NCBI GenBank assembly: GCA_003994795.1
Contig: AP018269.1
Span: 6,165,687-6,229,686, forward strand
DNA from: Cylindrospermum sp. NIES-4074
GTDB taxonomy: Bacteria > Cyanobacteriota > Cyanobacteriia > Cyanobacteriales > Nostocaceae
Reading direction: 5' to 3'
Length of the DNA stretch: 64,000 bases
The first letter of the stretch is position 1, and each line of letters begins with the position of its first letter. Of this stretch, positions 1 through 8,288 are shown in pieces. Position numbers and translations under genes: made by a program. The notes under the pieces were generated by a model that ran no database searches, was not told where the DNA came from, and was given only the letters and a program-made list of their open reading frames with translations.

Positions 1-411
1 AGCTGTGGGGATATTTTTGCGAAATCTAATGGGCGGATGGCGTTGGTGTAGCCAGCCGCAGGCATCGCTCACCTGTGGCTCCTCTGGTAATAGTCTAACT
101 TGGGCTGGTCGAGTGCGGTAATCTTTAATTTCTACACCTGTTTCTAGCTTGTTTATCGCCTCTGCATCGGGAATTCGCTCCACCTGCACCCAGTATGTAC
201 GTTTATGCCCAAAACGCGGATTAGAGAGGCGATGCTGCAATTTTCCGTCGTTTGTCAATAACATTAACCCTTCACTGTCCCAATCTAAACGCCCCACAGG
301 ATAGATATCGGGAATTTGAATATAATCTTTCAGGGTGCTATGTTTGGGCGTTTCTTGCGTAAACTGGCTCAGAACCCCATAAGGCTTGTGAAAAATAATA
401 TGTTTGGTCAT
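1..411 (-). CDS. rluE: 23S rRNA pseudouridine synthase, RluE type (3' end outside window)
   Basis: Isomerises a uridine of 23S rRNA to pseudouridine (RluE acts on U2457 in E. coli). The visible 137 residues begin MTKHIIFHKPYGVLSQFT, the family start, and carry the catalytic motif GRLDWDSEGLMLLT whose first Asp is the expected nucleophile. The reading runs off the left edge inside the conserved PPIRFRKNIPTA segment, so the C-terminus is missing here. No N-terminal S4 domain precedes the catalytic domain, as expected for RluE. Just before PPIRF the protein has an unusual stretch (SDACGWLHQRH) encoded by a GC-rich short repeat of the kind scattered through this genome, so a repeat seems to have been inserted in frame. 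The start codon at 409-411 lies at the edge of a heptamer repeat tract that occupies the upstream region. Confidence 0.85.
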   Translation of the reverse strand, partial: MTKHIIFHKPYGVLSQFTQETPKHSTLKDYIQIPDIYPVGRLDWDSEGLMLLTNDGKLQHRLSNPRFGHKRTYWVQVERIPDAEAINKLETGVEIKDYRTRPAQVRLLPEEPQVSDACGWLHQRHPPIRFRKNIPTA

Positions 412-445
412 TGGTCATTAGTCATTAGTCATTGGTCATTAGTTT
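403..445. repeat. Heptamer tandem repeat (TGGTCAT/TAGTCAT)
   Basis: Five to six copies of a 7-base unit, alternating TTGGTCA and TTAGTCA. It overlaps the start codon of the rluE-like gene on the minus strand. This matches the short tandemly repeated repetitive (STRR) sequences known in heterocystous cyanobacteria; related tracts recur at about 32346, 36043, 43014, 57763, 59433 and 59875. Confidence 0.85.
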
Positions 446-540
446 AAGAGTAATTTTGCTTGAGGAATGGGGAGGAGTGGGTGAGAGTTAGCGATCGCCC
501 CGTATTACCATATTACTTAGACTATTTCCCATATTTCGTA

Positions 541-561
541 GAACAGGCGTCTCGCCTGTTT
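541..561. repeat. Short hairpin repeat, AACAGGCG/CGCCTGTT core
   Basis: An 8-bp perfect inverted repeat with a 3-base loop. The same core occurs twice each in the larger elements at 37565-37732 and 53372-53547, so this looks like a solo fragment of that family. Confidence 0.6.
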
Positions 562-615
562 TAGGGTACAGGTAGGATAGATGCAATTGAGTCTTCAACC
601 CATTCCCTAACTTCC

Positions 616-786
616 ATGACTCTTGCTAAACCTACTGAATTAGACATTACTCATCTTCCCGACCACACAGAGTTACCAAAGTCAGACGGAACCTTTGTCA
701 AAAATTTTCAAGAACACCCCCAAAGCATTCTGCTGACTGACTCTATTAACAGCGTATTGCAACAACTACTAATTTGCGAGCCATAG
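616..786 (+). pseudogene. Truncated N-terminus of a Uma2-family (DUF820) nuclease gene
   Basis: The 56-residue reading starts MTLAKPTELDITHLPDHTEL and contains SDGTFVKNFQEHPQSILLTD. That is the usual N-terminal signature of the Uma2/DUF820 PD-(D/E)XK-like proteins that are very abundant in cyanobacteria. Full members are about 180-240 residues, whereas this one stops after Q-Q-L-L-I-C-E-P, before any of the nuclease core. The following 110 bases hold a GC-rich short repeat (cgcctaccctgcgggaacgc and neighbours) and no continuation of the family that I can see. I infer a gene remnant left by deletion; translation of a 56-residue peptide cannot be excluded. Confidence 0.65.
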
Positions 787-906
787 CTTAGTAAATAATA
801 GATATTTTTTGCGCTCTTACTTTGCGACTTTGCGCCTACCCTGCGGGAACGCCTGAAGGCGAATGCGTGAGATAAAAAATATGTATCTAAATAAACGGAA
901 ATAATT

Positions 907-1131
907 ATGACTAAACCAAACTTTGACACCATGACCGAGGCAGAATTACGCAGCTATGTTTATGAACATCGAGATGATCAAGAGGCTTTTTACGCATTTG
1001 TGGATCGTTTGCAAGCAAAACCTCGTGGAGTAGTTTATCCTGCATCGATGACACCAGAAGAAATCCACCAAGTAATATTAGAACGGGTTCAGCGGCTACA
1101 AAAATCGCCAGACACCGAAACCACAGCTTAA
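907..1131 (+). CDS. Small cyanobacterial protein, DUF6887-like
   Basis: A 74-residue acidic protein of unknown function. The N-terminal MTKPNFDTMTEAELRSYV and the central HRDDQEAFYAFVDR resemble the small DUF6887 proteins found widely in filamentous cyanobacteria, often beside DUF6888. No DUF6888 partner is visible here. The assignment is from memory of the family and is moderate. The gene lies between the Uma2 remnant and the thiC riboswitch, on the same strand as thiC, but the riboswitch starts about 70 bases after its stop, so the two are probably separate units. Confidence 0.6.
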   Translation: MTKPNFDTMTEAELRSYVYEHRDDQEAFYAFVDRLQAKPRGVVYPASMTPEEIHQVILERVQRLQKSPDTETTA

Positions 1132-1202
1132 CATCCCCCCAAATCCTCATGAATTGTTAACGCCGTCCCCCCTCATTTAACGCAAATGGTAGAATTTACA
1201 CC

Positions 1203-2675
<1,473 letters not shown>

Positions 2676-2689
2676 CATAATTCCCGTTA

Positions 2690-2724
2690 AATATCGTTAC
2701 TGGGTTTAACCTGGTAACGATATT
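2690..2724 (+). terminator. Hairpin downstream of thiC
   Basis: Perfect 11-bp stem AATATCGTTAC / GTAACGATATT (2690-2700 with 2714-2724) with an inner GGTTTAACC that can pair further. It lies 15 bases after the thiC stop and probably ends thiC transcription, though no long T-run follows. It overlaps the end of the toxin remnant read on the other strand. Confidence 0.6.
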
Positions 2725-2762
2725 AATGTCGGCGGTAACTGTGCATCAATCCAAATCTTTAT
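2706..2762 (-). pseudogene. Remnant of a DUF5615 PIN-like toxin gene
   Basis: Read on the minus strand the segment gives (I)KIWIDAQLPPTL and then diverges to a stop. This is the N-terminal signature of DUF5615 PIN-like toxins, in which the Asp is an active-site residue. The original ATG has become ATA. Only about 12 codons match. A nearly identical fragment, with its ATG intact, lies at 7942-8007 after a DUF433 antitoxin gene. The two remnants share about 35 bases with one difference. Confidence 0.6.
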
Positions 2763-2786
2763 ATTGAAATTAAACCCTAAAAATCA

Positions 2787-2966
2787 ATGAGTGAACCGAT
2801 TAAATGGACTGCTGAAGCCGAAGCTAAACTCAAAGACATTCCTTTTTTTGTCCGTCCTTTCGCACGCAAAAAAATTGAAGCCTATGCTCAAGAGAATAGT
2901 ATATCTGTAATCACTCTCGAAATTTATGACCAGGCTAAACAACTATTTAATAAGAATCATAATTAA
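2787..2966 (+). CDS. Stand-alone PCP_red domain protein
   Basis: A 59-residue protein consisting only of the small helical domain (PCP_red) that normally ends the ChlB subunit of light-independent protochlorophyllide reductase. Seen in sequence: WTAEAEAKLKDIPFFVRPFA followed by RKKIEAYAQ and a C-terminal helix with ITLEIYDQAK. Similar free-standing copies occur in other cyanobacteria and their role is unclear. The assignment rests on the FFVRPFARxKIE motif. It sits between a toxin remnant and a broken nuclease-like gene, the position that the DUF433 antitoxin gene holds in the second copy of this module near 8.1 kb. Confidence 0.75.
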   Translation: MSEPIKWTAEAEAKLKDIPFFVRPFARKKIEAYAQENSISVITLEIYDQAKQLFNKNHN

Positions 2967-2985
2967 CATATCTATCTAAATTTTC

Positions 2986-3879
2986 ATGACTCGACAATCT
3001 CATGACCAATTCGCTAAAGAATATCTAGAGTAATTATTAACACCTTTAGGAACGATTAAAAAAAGCGAAAAAGTCAAAAGCGAAGTTCAAGAAATTGATG
3101 TTTGGTTTGAACCATTTCCTTCTCAAACTCAGAATAATCTACCTTTAGGTTTATTAGGGAAAATGGCTCAAACCCAATGTTTAATTGAGCCTTTTCGTAA
3201 TCCACCATCGGAAATAGAAATTCGCAGTTGTTTACTGAAATTATATGCCGTTCATGGCGATGTTGTCAGGAAAGCTAAACGGGAAAACAGAAATATTTCT
3301 GAATCAGAGTTACCGATTTTATGGATTTTAACACCAACTTTTTCATCTCGCATAATTGCAGGATTAGGTGCAAATGAAATTACAGAAGATTGGGTTCAAG
3401 GTGTTTATTTTCTGCCAAATATCCTGAAAACAGCAATAGTTGTGATTCATCAGTTACCAGAAAATGAGGACACTTTATGGTTGAGAGTTTTGGGGAAAGG
3501 AGGAACGCAGAAAAGAGCAGTTGAGGAGTTAACTGAACTACCTGAAAACAACCCTTTTCGAGAGAATTTGTTAGAAATTTTAGCCGACTGGCGCAAGAAT
3601 TTAGAATTGAGAGATAATTTAAGTAAGGAAGAAGAGGAAGTAATTATGAACTTATCACCAGCTTATTTACAACAACGGGAAGAATGGAAGCAAGAAGGAG
3701 AACTTTATTTGATAACTTCTCTTCTGGAAGGGCGTTTTGGTAGTCTGGATGCTGAGTTATCTGGTGTGGTGGAAAAGATTGCTAAATTTCCTATTTCAGA
3801 ACGCACTCAGTTACTTCTTTCTTTGGGTAATTTATCCCGTGAGGAGTTGTTGCAAAGATTGAGTAATGAGGAAGTTTAG
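2986..3879 (+). pseudogene. Rpn/DUF4351-type nuclease-like gene, interrupted by a TAA
   Basis: The reading starts MTRQSHDQFAKEYLE and is stopped by TAA at 3031-3033 (codon 16). The same frame then continues uninterrupted to 3879 (KSEKVKSEVQEIDVWFEPF onwards). Its paralogue at 8289 has GAA where this copy has TAA, so one base change explains the break. A shorter protein could start at the ATG at 3163 (238 residues) but would lack the N-terminal part. The family resembles cyanobacterial Rpn-like recombination-promoting nucleases (PD-(D/E)XK type) with a C-terminal DUF4351-like tail (RFGSLDAEL...LSREELLQRL). Function is not known. Same strand and order as the copy at 8289, forming a direct repeat around the restriction cassette. 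Confidence 0.75.
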
Positions 3880-3910
3880 GATATATTGTTTAATGTGTTT
3901 TTTTATATAG

Positions 3911-3963
3911 TCCTCAGATTAGAAATCTGGGGCTATACAGACAAAGCCTACCTGCGTAGGCTA
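3911..3963. repeat. Dispersed double-hairpin repeat
   Basis: Two adjacent hairpins, CCTCAGATT..AAATCTGGGG and AGCCTA..TAGGCT. The layout (text like 'gaaatctggggctatacagacaaagcc') resembles a common Nostoc intergenic repeat; a related, more degenerate one is at about 29030-29150. It lies in the gap between the broken nuclease gene and the McrB-like gene and may stop upstream transcription. Confidence 0.5.
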
Positions 3964-4007
3964 ATTTTATGGTATAAATTAGTTAGTGAAATATTCAAGG
4001 TTAACAA

Positions 4008-5111
4008 ATGCCACCAATTCAGAAGATTCTCTTTGGAAGTCCAGGAACAGGAAAAAGCTTTAGTGTTCGTAAAATTGCTACAAACGAAAAGTTACTAAAT
4101 ATCAAGTGGAATGAACAAACTAAATCTTTAGAAAATACAATTAAAACTGTATTTCATCCAGAATATACTTATTCGGATTTTGTCGGCAAGCTATTACCAC
4201 AAACTACAGGTCTTGGTTCAGTCATATATAAATTCTATCCAGGACATTTTTTACAAGCATTAGGTTTAGCCTACAGACAAATAATTGATGGTACTAATGA
4301 AAATGTTCTTTTAGTCATAGATGAATTAAATAGAGGTAATGCTGCGGCAATATTTGGAGCAATTTTTCAATTATTAGATAGAGAAGATGATTATTGGTCA
4401 ACCTATGAAGTTAATTTATCTGAACTTGAGATAGTAGGACTTTTTCAATCAATGGGATATAAAGCTAATATTACTCATGAAAATATACAGGTAAATGGTA
4501 ATGAATTTAAGAGTTTTTATGAAATTACTCATAACAATCTAAGCAAGAATAATAATGAAGATGGTTTGCGTATTTTAGAAAGACTAAAAAGTAATAGTAT
4601 TACTATCCCCTATAATCTATCCATTATTGCCACAATTAATACATCCGATGAATCAATCTATTATCTTGATAGTGCATTCAAACGTCGTTGGGATTGGGAA
4701 TATATAGATGTTCCAAATAGTAAAAGTAAAGTACTAGAAGAAATTGCATCTATTAAAGTAAACATATTTTGGGCATTTGATGACTATCAATATTATTGGT
4801 CTAGTTTAGTAATTAAATTAAATGAATTTATAAAATCTCATCATCAATCTATTAGAAGAATTGAAGATAAACAGATTGGTTGGTGGTTTTTGAAAGCTGA
4901 TGAAAATAATGAAATTACAGAAGCAGCAATTAAAAATAAGCTGATGTTTTATCTTTGGGATAGTGTTTTTGCAAAAGATAAAAGACCTTTAGAAGAACTA
5001 CTAGGAGTAAAATTGATTACCTATGCTGATTTTGCTGATTTATATTTTGAATTTATAGAGAAAATAAATCCAGAAAAATTTAAGGAAAATACAGATGTTG
5101 AGAATTTCTAA
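4008..5111 (+). CDS. McrB-like AAA+ NTPase of a restriction system
   Basis: A 367-residue NTPase resembling the motor subunit of McrBC- and LlaJI-type restriction systems. It has Walker A GSPGTGKS at residues 10-17, Walker B LLVIDELNRGN with D105-E106, and the McrB-type signature TINTSDESI with N211 and D214, equivalent to the MNTAD motif that sets GTP specificity in McrB. FKRRWDWEYI supplies basic finger residues. There is no N-terminal DNA-recognition domain: the protein begins only nine residues before the P-loop, so target recognition must lie in the partner. The ATG at 4008 follows CAAGG. The nuclease-like gene starts 38 bases downstream on the same strand, which suggests an operon. Base composition is strongly AT-rich, unlike the housekeeping genes, which points to horizontal transfer. 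Confidence 0.85.
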   Translation: MPPIQKILFGSPGTGKSFSVRKIATNEKLLNIKWNEQTKSLENTIKTVFHPEYTYSDFVGKLLPQTTGLGSVIYKFYPGHFLQALGLAYRQIIDGTNENVLLVIDELNRGNAAAIFGAIFQLLDREDDYWSTYEVNLSELEIVGLFQSMGYKANITHENIQVNGNEFKSFYEITHNNLSKNNNEDGLRILERLKSNSITIPYNLSIIATINTSDESIYYLDSAFKRRWDWEYIDVPNSKSKVLEEIASIKVNIFWAFDDYQYYWSSLVIKLNEFIKSHHQSIRRIEDKQIGWWFLKADENNEITEAAIKNKLMFYLWDSVFAKDKRPLEELLGVKLITYADFADLYFEFIEKINPEKFKENTDVENF

Positions 5112-5149
5112 TTATTTACTATAAATCCAGGCATAATTGAGAGCTAACA

Positions 5150-7018
5150 ATGATAAATTTTGAAGAATTAGAACTCAAAGTTAATACTAAATATTCTTTT
5201 GTAGGAATACAAAAAGAAGGTTCAAAACTTATCTTTCATATCCCTAAAGGGTTTTCTGAATCTGACAGTTCATTAAACACATTTGACAGCAAGCGAGATT
5301 TATTTTTTCGTCTTTATCGAGTTTTGAACCTTTTTAAACAAACCTGTATCGAAAAGGGTTATTTTAAAACAGGAGTTGTTACCAAAGCGGATGATCGTGA
5401 TGGAGTTGCTGAGGATGATACTGGTTCAGAAATTACATCTAATGACGATAGCAAAAATATTTTTTATTCTAAAATTGATGCTTTGGGAAGCATATTAGAT
5501 GCTTATGATGAATTAAAAATACTCAGTCTTGTTAGCAGATTAGGAAAATCAGAAAGATTAGACTATAGTAAATTACATCGTTATTTAAACAAAGCTGTTT
5601 TTCTAAATAACGGTTCAATTTATATTGATGCTATGAATTTGCCCCGTAAGGAAATACATTTTGATGCAACTGATATAGTTGCTATGTATTGTTATATCCT
5701 AATTGAACTTAAGGAACAATTAAAACTAGAAGTAAATTCTTCTGAAATAAACTCTTTAGCAGAGCGTTTTAAAGAAAAATATTTAGGCTCTGAATATAGT
5801 TTATTTAGTGAAAAATATTATCTGCGAGTTATTAATGATTTGCAAGATGCTTTAGAATCAATTGATCATTACACTCCGATAAAAGATAGTGATTATTGGG
5901 ATTTTTACGAAGCTATTTATAAATTCTTGTTTGGAGAATTTGACAATTCTATTCAAGGTAAAGTTTGGGGATTTAGTAATTTTAATACTATTTGGGAGTC
6001 AATGTGTTTAACTCACGTAATTCAAACATTAAAACTTAATTCTATTCTCTATTTAGATAAAAAATTCATATCTAATACTTTTATAAGTAAATGGAATAAT
6101 TGTAATAAAATTATTGATATTTCGCATATATTCAATATCAATGACACTGATATATTTCCTGATTTGGTCATTTGGTCATTTGAATCTGAAGAAGATGAAA
6201 TTCTATCATTAAACTATAGAGAGTTTAATAAAAAAAATCATATTAAATATAGTATATCCAAAGACGATTCTTGGAATGATTATGGCTATCTCACCCAATT
6301 TGATATAAGTATAGATTTTGGTGGCAAACGAGTTGGTAAATCAAAAATAATTAAAATAACAGATATTAATCAACGCTTGAAAGAAAATTGTTTTGACCAT
6401 TGCTTGAACTACTTATCTATCAACAGTAATAAGAAATTGAAAGATAATTTTTTCTCTTATTGGGATATTATTAATATAAGTCATGAAGAATTAACAATGA
6501 TGCAATCTCTAAATCATATATTTCATAGAGCATTACTTATGAAAATATATGATCATACTAATTTTTTTAATCAATTTATATGTAATGTCTTAGGTGATGA
6601 AGCAAGCATTTATGATAATATTTTTTATCAATCACTATTTCGTCAAGATTCGAGAAGACGTGCTACTCATGAAATTAATAATCTATATAAGGAATTTATT
6701 GATAAACTAAATTTTTATATTATTGATATAAAATACTCTACTCCTGACTATTACACAAATTCAGAAAATATACAAGAAATAAAAAGCATAAGCTTAAGAA
6801 AACAATTCGTTTATGAATATCTGCTGCAAAAGCATCTTGAAAAAACTAACAACCCATTGAAAGAATTAGACATAAAAAGCGAATTTTGGCTTCCTGCTTA
6901 TTCTTCAAATGAAGAAACATTTACACCACTTCCAAAATATATGGATGATTATGTCAAATTAACAGGTGTTAACATTATGGCTGTAATTGACAGCTATTTA
7001 GAGACGGAAGAAACGTAA
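5150..7018 (+). CDS. Large LlaJI/McrC-like restriction endonuclease subunit (putative)
   Basis: A 622-residue protein, the probable nuclease partner of the upstream McrB-like NTPase. I do not recognise the N-terminal half, which is where DNA recognition might be. The C-terminal half shows a possible PD-(D/E)XK site: FPDLVIW with D338 and FYIIDIKYS with D526 and K528, followed by conserved-looking IKSISLRKQFVYEYLL. The D-x-K after a long insertion recalls RE_LlaJI nucleases and, more distantly, McrC. No DNA methyltransferase gene is visible nearby, so a modification-dependent (type IV) mode or non-restriction defence is possible. Strongly AT-rich. The assignment is inference from context and weak motifs. 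Confidence 0.6.
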   Translation: MINFEELELKVNTKYSFVGIQKEGSKLIFHIPKGFSESDSSLNTFDSKRDLFFRLYRVLNLFKQTCIEKGYFKTGVVTKADDRDGVAEDDTGSEITSNDDSKNIFYSKIDALGSILDAYDELKILSLVSRLGKSERLDYSKLHRYLNKAVFLNNGSIYIDAMNLPRKEIHFDATDIVAMYCYILIELKEQLKLEVNSSEINSLAERFKEKYLGSEYSLFSEKYYLRVINDLQDALESIDHYTPIKDSDYWDFYEAIYKFLFGEFDNSIQGKVWGFSNFNTIWESMCLTHVIQTLKLNSILYLDKKFISNTFISKWNNCNKIIDISHIFNINDTDIFPDLVIWSFESEEDEILSLNYREFNKKNHIKYSISKDDSWNDYGYLTQFDISIDFGGKRVGKSKIIKITDINQRLKENCFDHCLNYLSINSNKKLKDNFFSYWDIINISHEELTMMQSLNHIFHRALLMKIYDHTNFFNQFICNVLGDEASIYDNIFYQSLFRQDSRRRATHEINNLYKEFIDKLNFYIIDIKYSTPDYYTNSENIQEIKSISLRKQFVYEYLLQKHLEKTNNPLKELDIKSEFWLPAYSSNEETFTPLPKYMDDYVKLTGVNIMAVIDSYLETEET

Positions 7019-7157
7019 CTTAAAATACTGTGTTGTTGAACTAGTGCGATGTGGTTTAGCGAACTGACAAATCAGTGCTTGTGGTGAGGAGTGCGATCGC
7101 GTTGAGATAAAATAGAATAAGCTAACTATTTTCTCTTCCTGTCAAAACGAGGTACAG

Positions 7158-7388
7158 ATGACAGATTTAGAACTACATCAAAAGATTGAACAACAGATAT
7201 CCCAACTACAACCAGAACAGCTTTCCTTAGTTAGTGATTTTCTTGACTCTATTCAGACCAAAAGCACCGTAAATCAACGCCCCTTACGTCGCATCTCCCC
7301 AATCAAGCGAGGTAAAAAAGCAGGTGATTTGCTACGTTATGCTGGAACTTGGCATGGTGATGATCTTAATGATGTGTATTTAAATTGA
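7158..7388 (+). CDS. Small antitoxin-like protein, truncated C-terminus
   Basis: A 76-residue protein with an N-terminal amphipathic helix (LHQKIEQQISQLQPEQ), then LSLVSDFLDSIQ, a basic linker RRISPIKRGKKAGDLLRYAG and TWHGDDLNDVYLN. The TWxGDDL ending resembles cyanobacterial type II antitoxins that pair with PIN toxins and normally continue about ten residues further (ECLxxVYxTR). Here the end looks shortened. No toxin gene follows; the next gene encodes a secreted protein. The family match is tentative. Confidence 0.5.
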   Translation: MTDLELHQKIEQQISQLQPEQLSLVSDFLDSIQTKSTVNQRPLRRISPIKRGKKAGDLLRYAGTWHGDDLNDVYLN

Positions 7389-7423
7389 GTAACTCCATTC
7401 AAAAAATCTGGAACAATAGAATC

Positions 7424-7867
7424 ATGCAACTAATCAAATATGCGACAGCAATCACAATTTCTTCTCTGTCTATATTTTCAACACCCGTCACTGCTCAAAT
7501 AAACAAGGAACGGTGGGTAGATTTTGGTAAAACTAATAGCGGTGAAATACTAAGATTAAACGAAAGCAGTATTGGGTTTCGGATGATGCTGGTTGACGAT
7601 ACTCTCAACAATGAAGATGGATTCTATGACGATAACGACAAGTTTCCAAAGATAAAAGTTGTTGTATTTGACTACAGCATCAGTGGTAGGAAAAGAAGTG
7701 CATACACCAAATCCTGTAACTATGGAAACTTGGCTCCTAATCCAACCTGGAAAACCTACACTTCTTTTATAGACTATTGGCCTCAATATTTTCTGGTTGA
7801 AGCTGACAGCGTTGCCAGCAAGAAAATGTTACAACGGGTTTGTGCTTTAAGTCTATACAAGCAATAA
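7424..7867 (+). CDS. Secreted protein, possibly Adhesin_E-like
   Basis: A 147-residue exported protein of unknown function. The start at 7424 is chosen because it gives a clean signal peptide (MQLIKYATAITISSLSIFST, cleavage after PVTA). An upstream TTG at 7385 would add 13 charged residues and overlap the previous stop. The mature part begins ERWVDFGKTNSGEILRLNES, a pattern seen in small periplasmic proteins of the surface-adhesin E type, and has two Cys (in KSCNYG and RVCAL) that could form a disulfide. Resemblance is weak. It may be cargo of the accessory island. Confidence 0.5.
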   Translation: MQLIKYATAITISSLSIFSTPVTAQINKERWVDFGKTNSGEILRLNESSIGFRMMLVDDTLNNEDGFYDDNDKFPKIKVVVFDYSISGRKRSAYTKSCNYGNLAPNPTWKTYTSFIDYWPQYFLVEADSVASKKMLQRVCALSLYKQ

Positions 7868-7941
7868 TTAATCAGAAGATGAACAGTACAGAATCTATGT
7901 ATCCTAGCTTTATGAAAAGGCTTCTATAGCAAAAGTATTTG

Positions 7942-8007
7942 TTACCCAACTTGTGTTACCCAACTTGCCAATGTCGGTGGTAACTGTGCATCAATCCAAA
8001 TCTTCAT
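7942..8007 (-). pseudogene. Truncated DUF5615 PIN-like toxin gene
   Basis: Read on the minus strand from the ATG at 8005-8007: MKIWIDAQLPPTLASWVTQVG then stop, only 21 residues instead of about 110. The start overlaps the stop of the DUF433 antitoxin gene as ATGA, the usual coupling of this toxin-antitoxin pair. The sequence is cut at a 14-base tandem duplication (gttacccaacttgt twice, 7941-7967). The toxin is therefore dead and the antitoxin is an orphan. Confidence 0.7.
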
Positions 8008-8228
8008 GCTGTCAATCGTGCAAAATCAGTACGTCGTGCAGCAAACAAAAGGCAAGCTTGGATATCTTCTGGTTCTAGATCGGGAAAGTCTTCTAAAATT
8101 TCGCTAACGGTGACATTCTCCGCTAACATTTCTAAAATGTCAGTGACTCTAATTCTCATACCTCGAATGCAAGGACGACCTCCACATTGACCAGGAATTT
8201 GCGTAATACGAGTCAATAATTCATTCAT
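8004..8228 (-). CDS. DUF433 antitoxin (orphan)
   Basis: A 74-residue DUF433 protein with MNELLTRITQIPGQCGGRPC, IRGMRIRVTDILEMLAENVT and a C-terminal DLEPEDIQACLLFAARR, all family hallmarks. DUF433 proteins act as antitoxins to DUF5615 PIN-like toxins. The start at 8228 matches the family; a longer reading to 8312 adds 28 residues without family resemblance. The partner gene, overlapping by ATGA, is truncated after 21 codons. What keeps this antitoxin gene intact is unclear; it may neutralise a related toxin elsewhere. Confidence 0.8.
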   Translation of the reverse strand: MNELLTRITQIPGQCGGRPCIRGMRIRVTDILEMLAENVTVSEILEDFPDLEPEDIQACLLFAARRTDFARLTA

Positions 8229-8288
8229 TGAGTTAATTAGTGGTTTGACTAACAGACAATATTTTACCATAATTTTTGATATCATAAA

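Noticed and set aside
3886-4098. 70-codon plus-strand frame overlapping the start of the McrB-like gene
   Set aside because: It covers a dispersed hairpin repeat and runs into the McrB-like gene in another frame; no family pattern.
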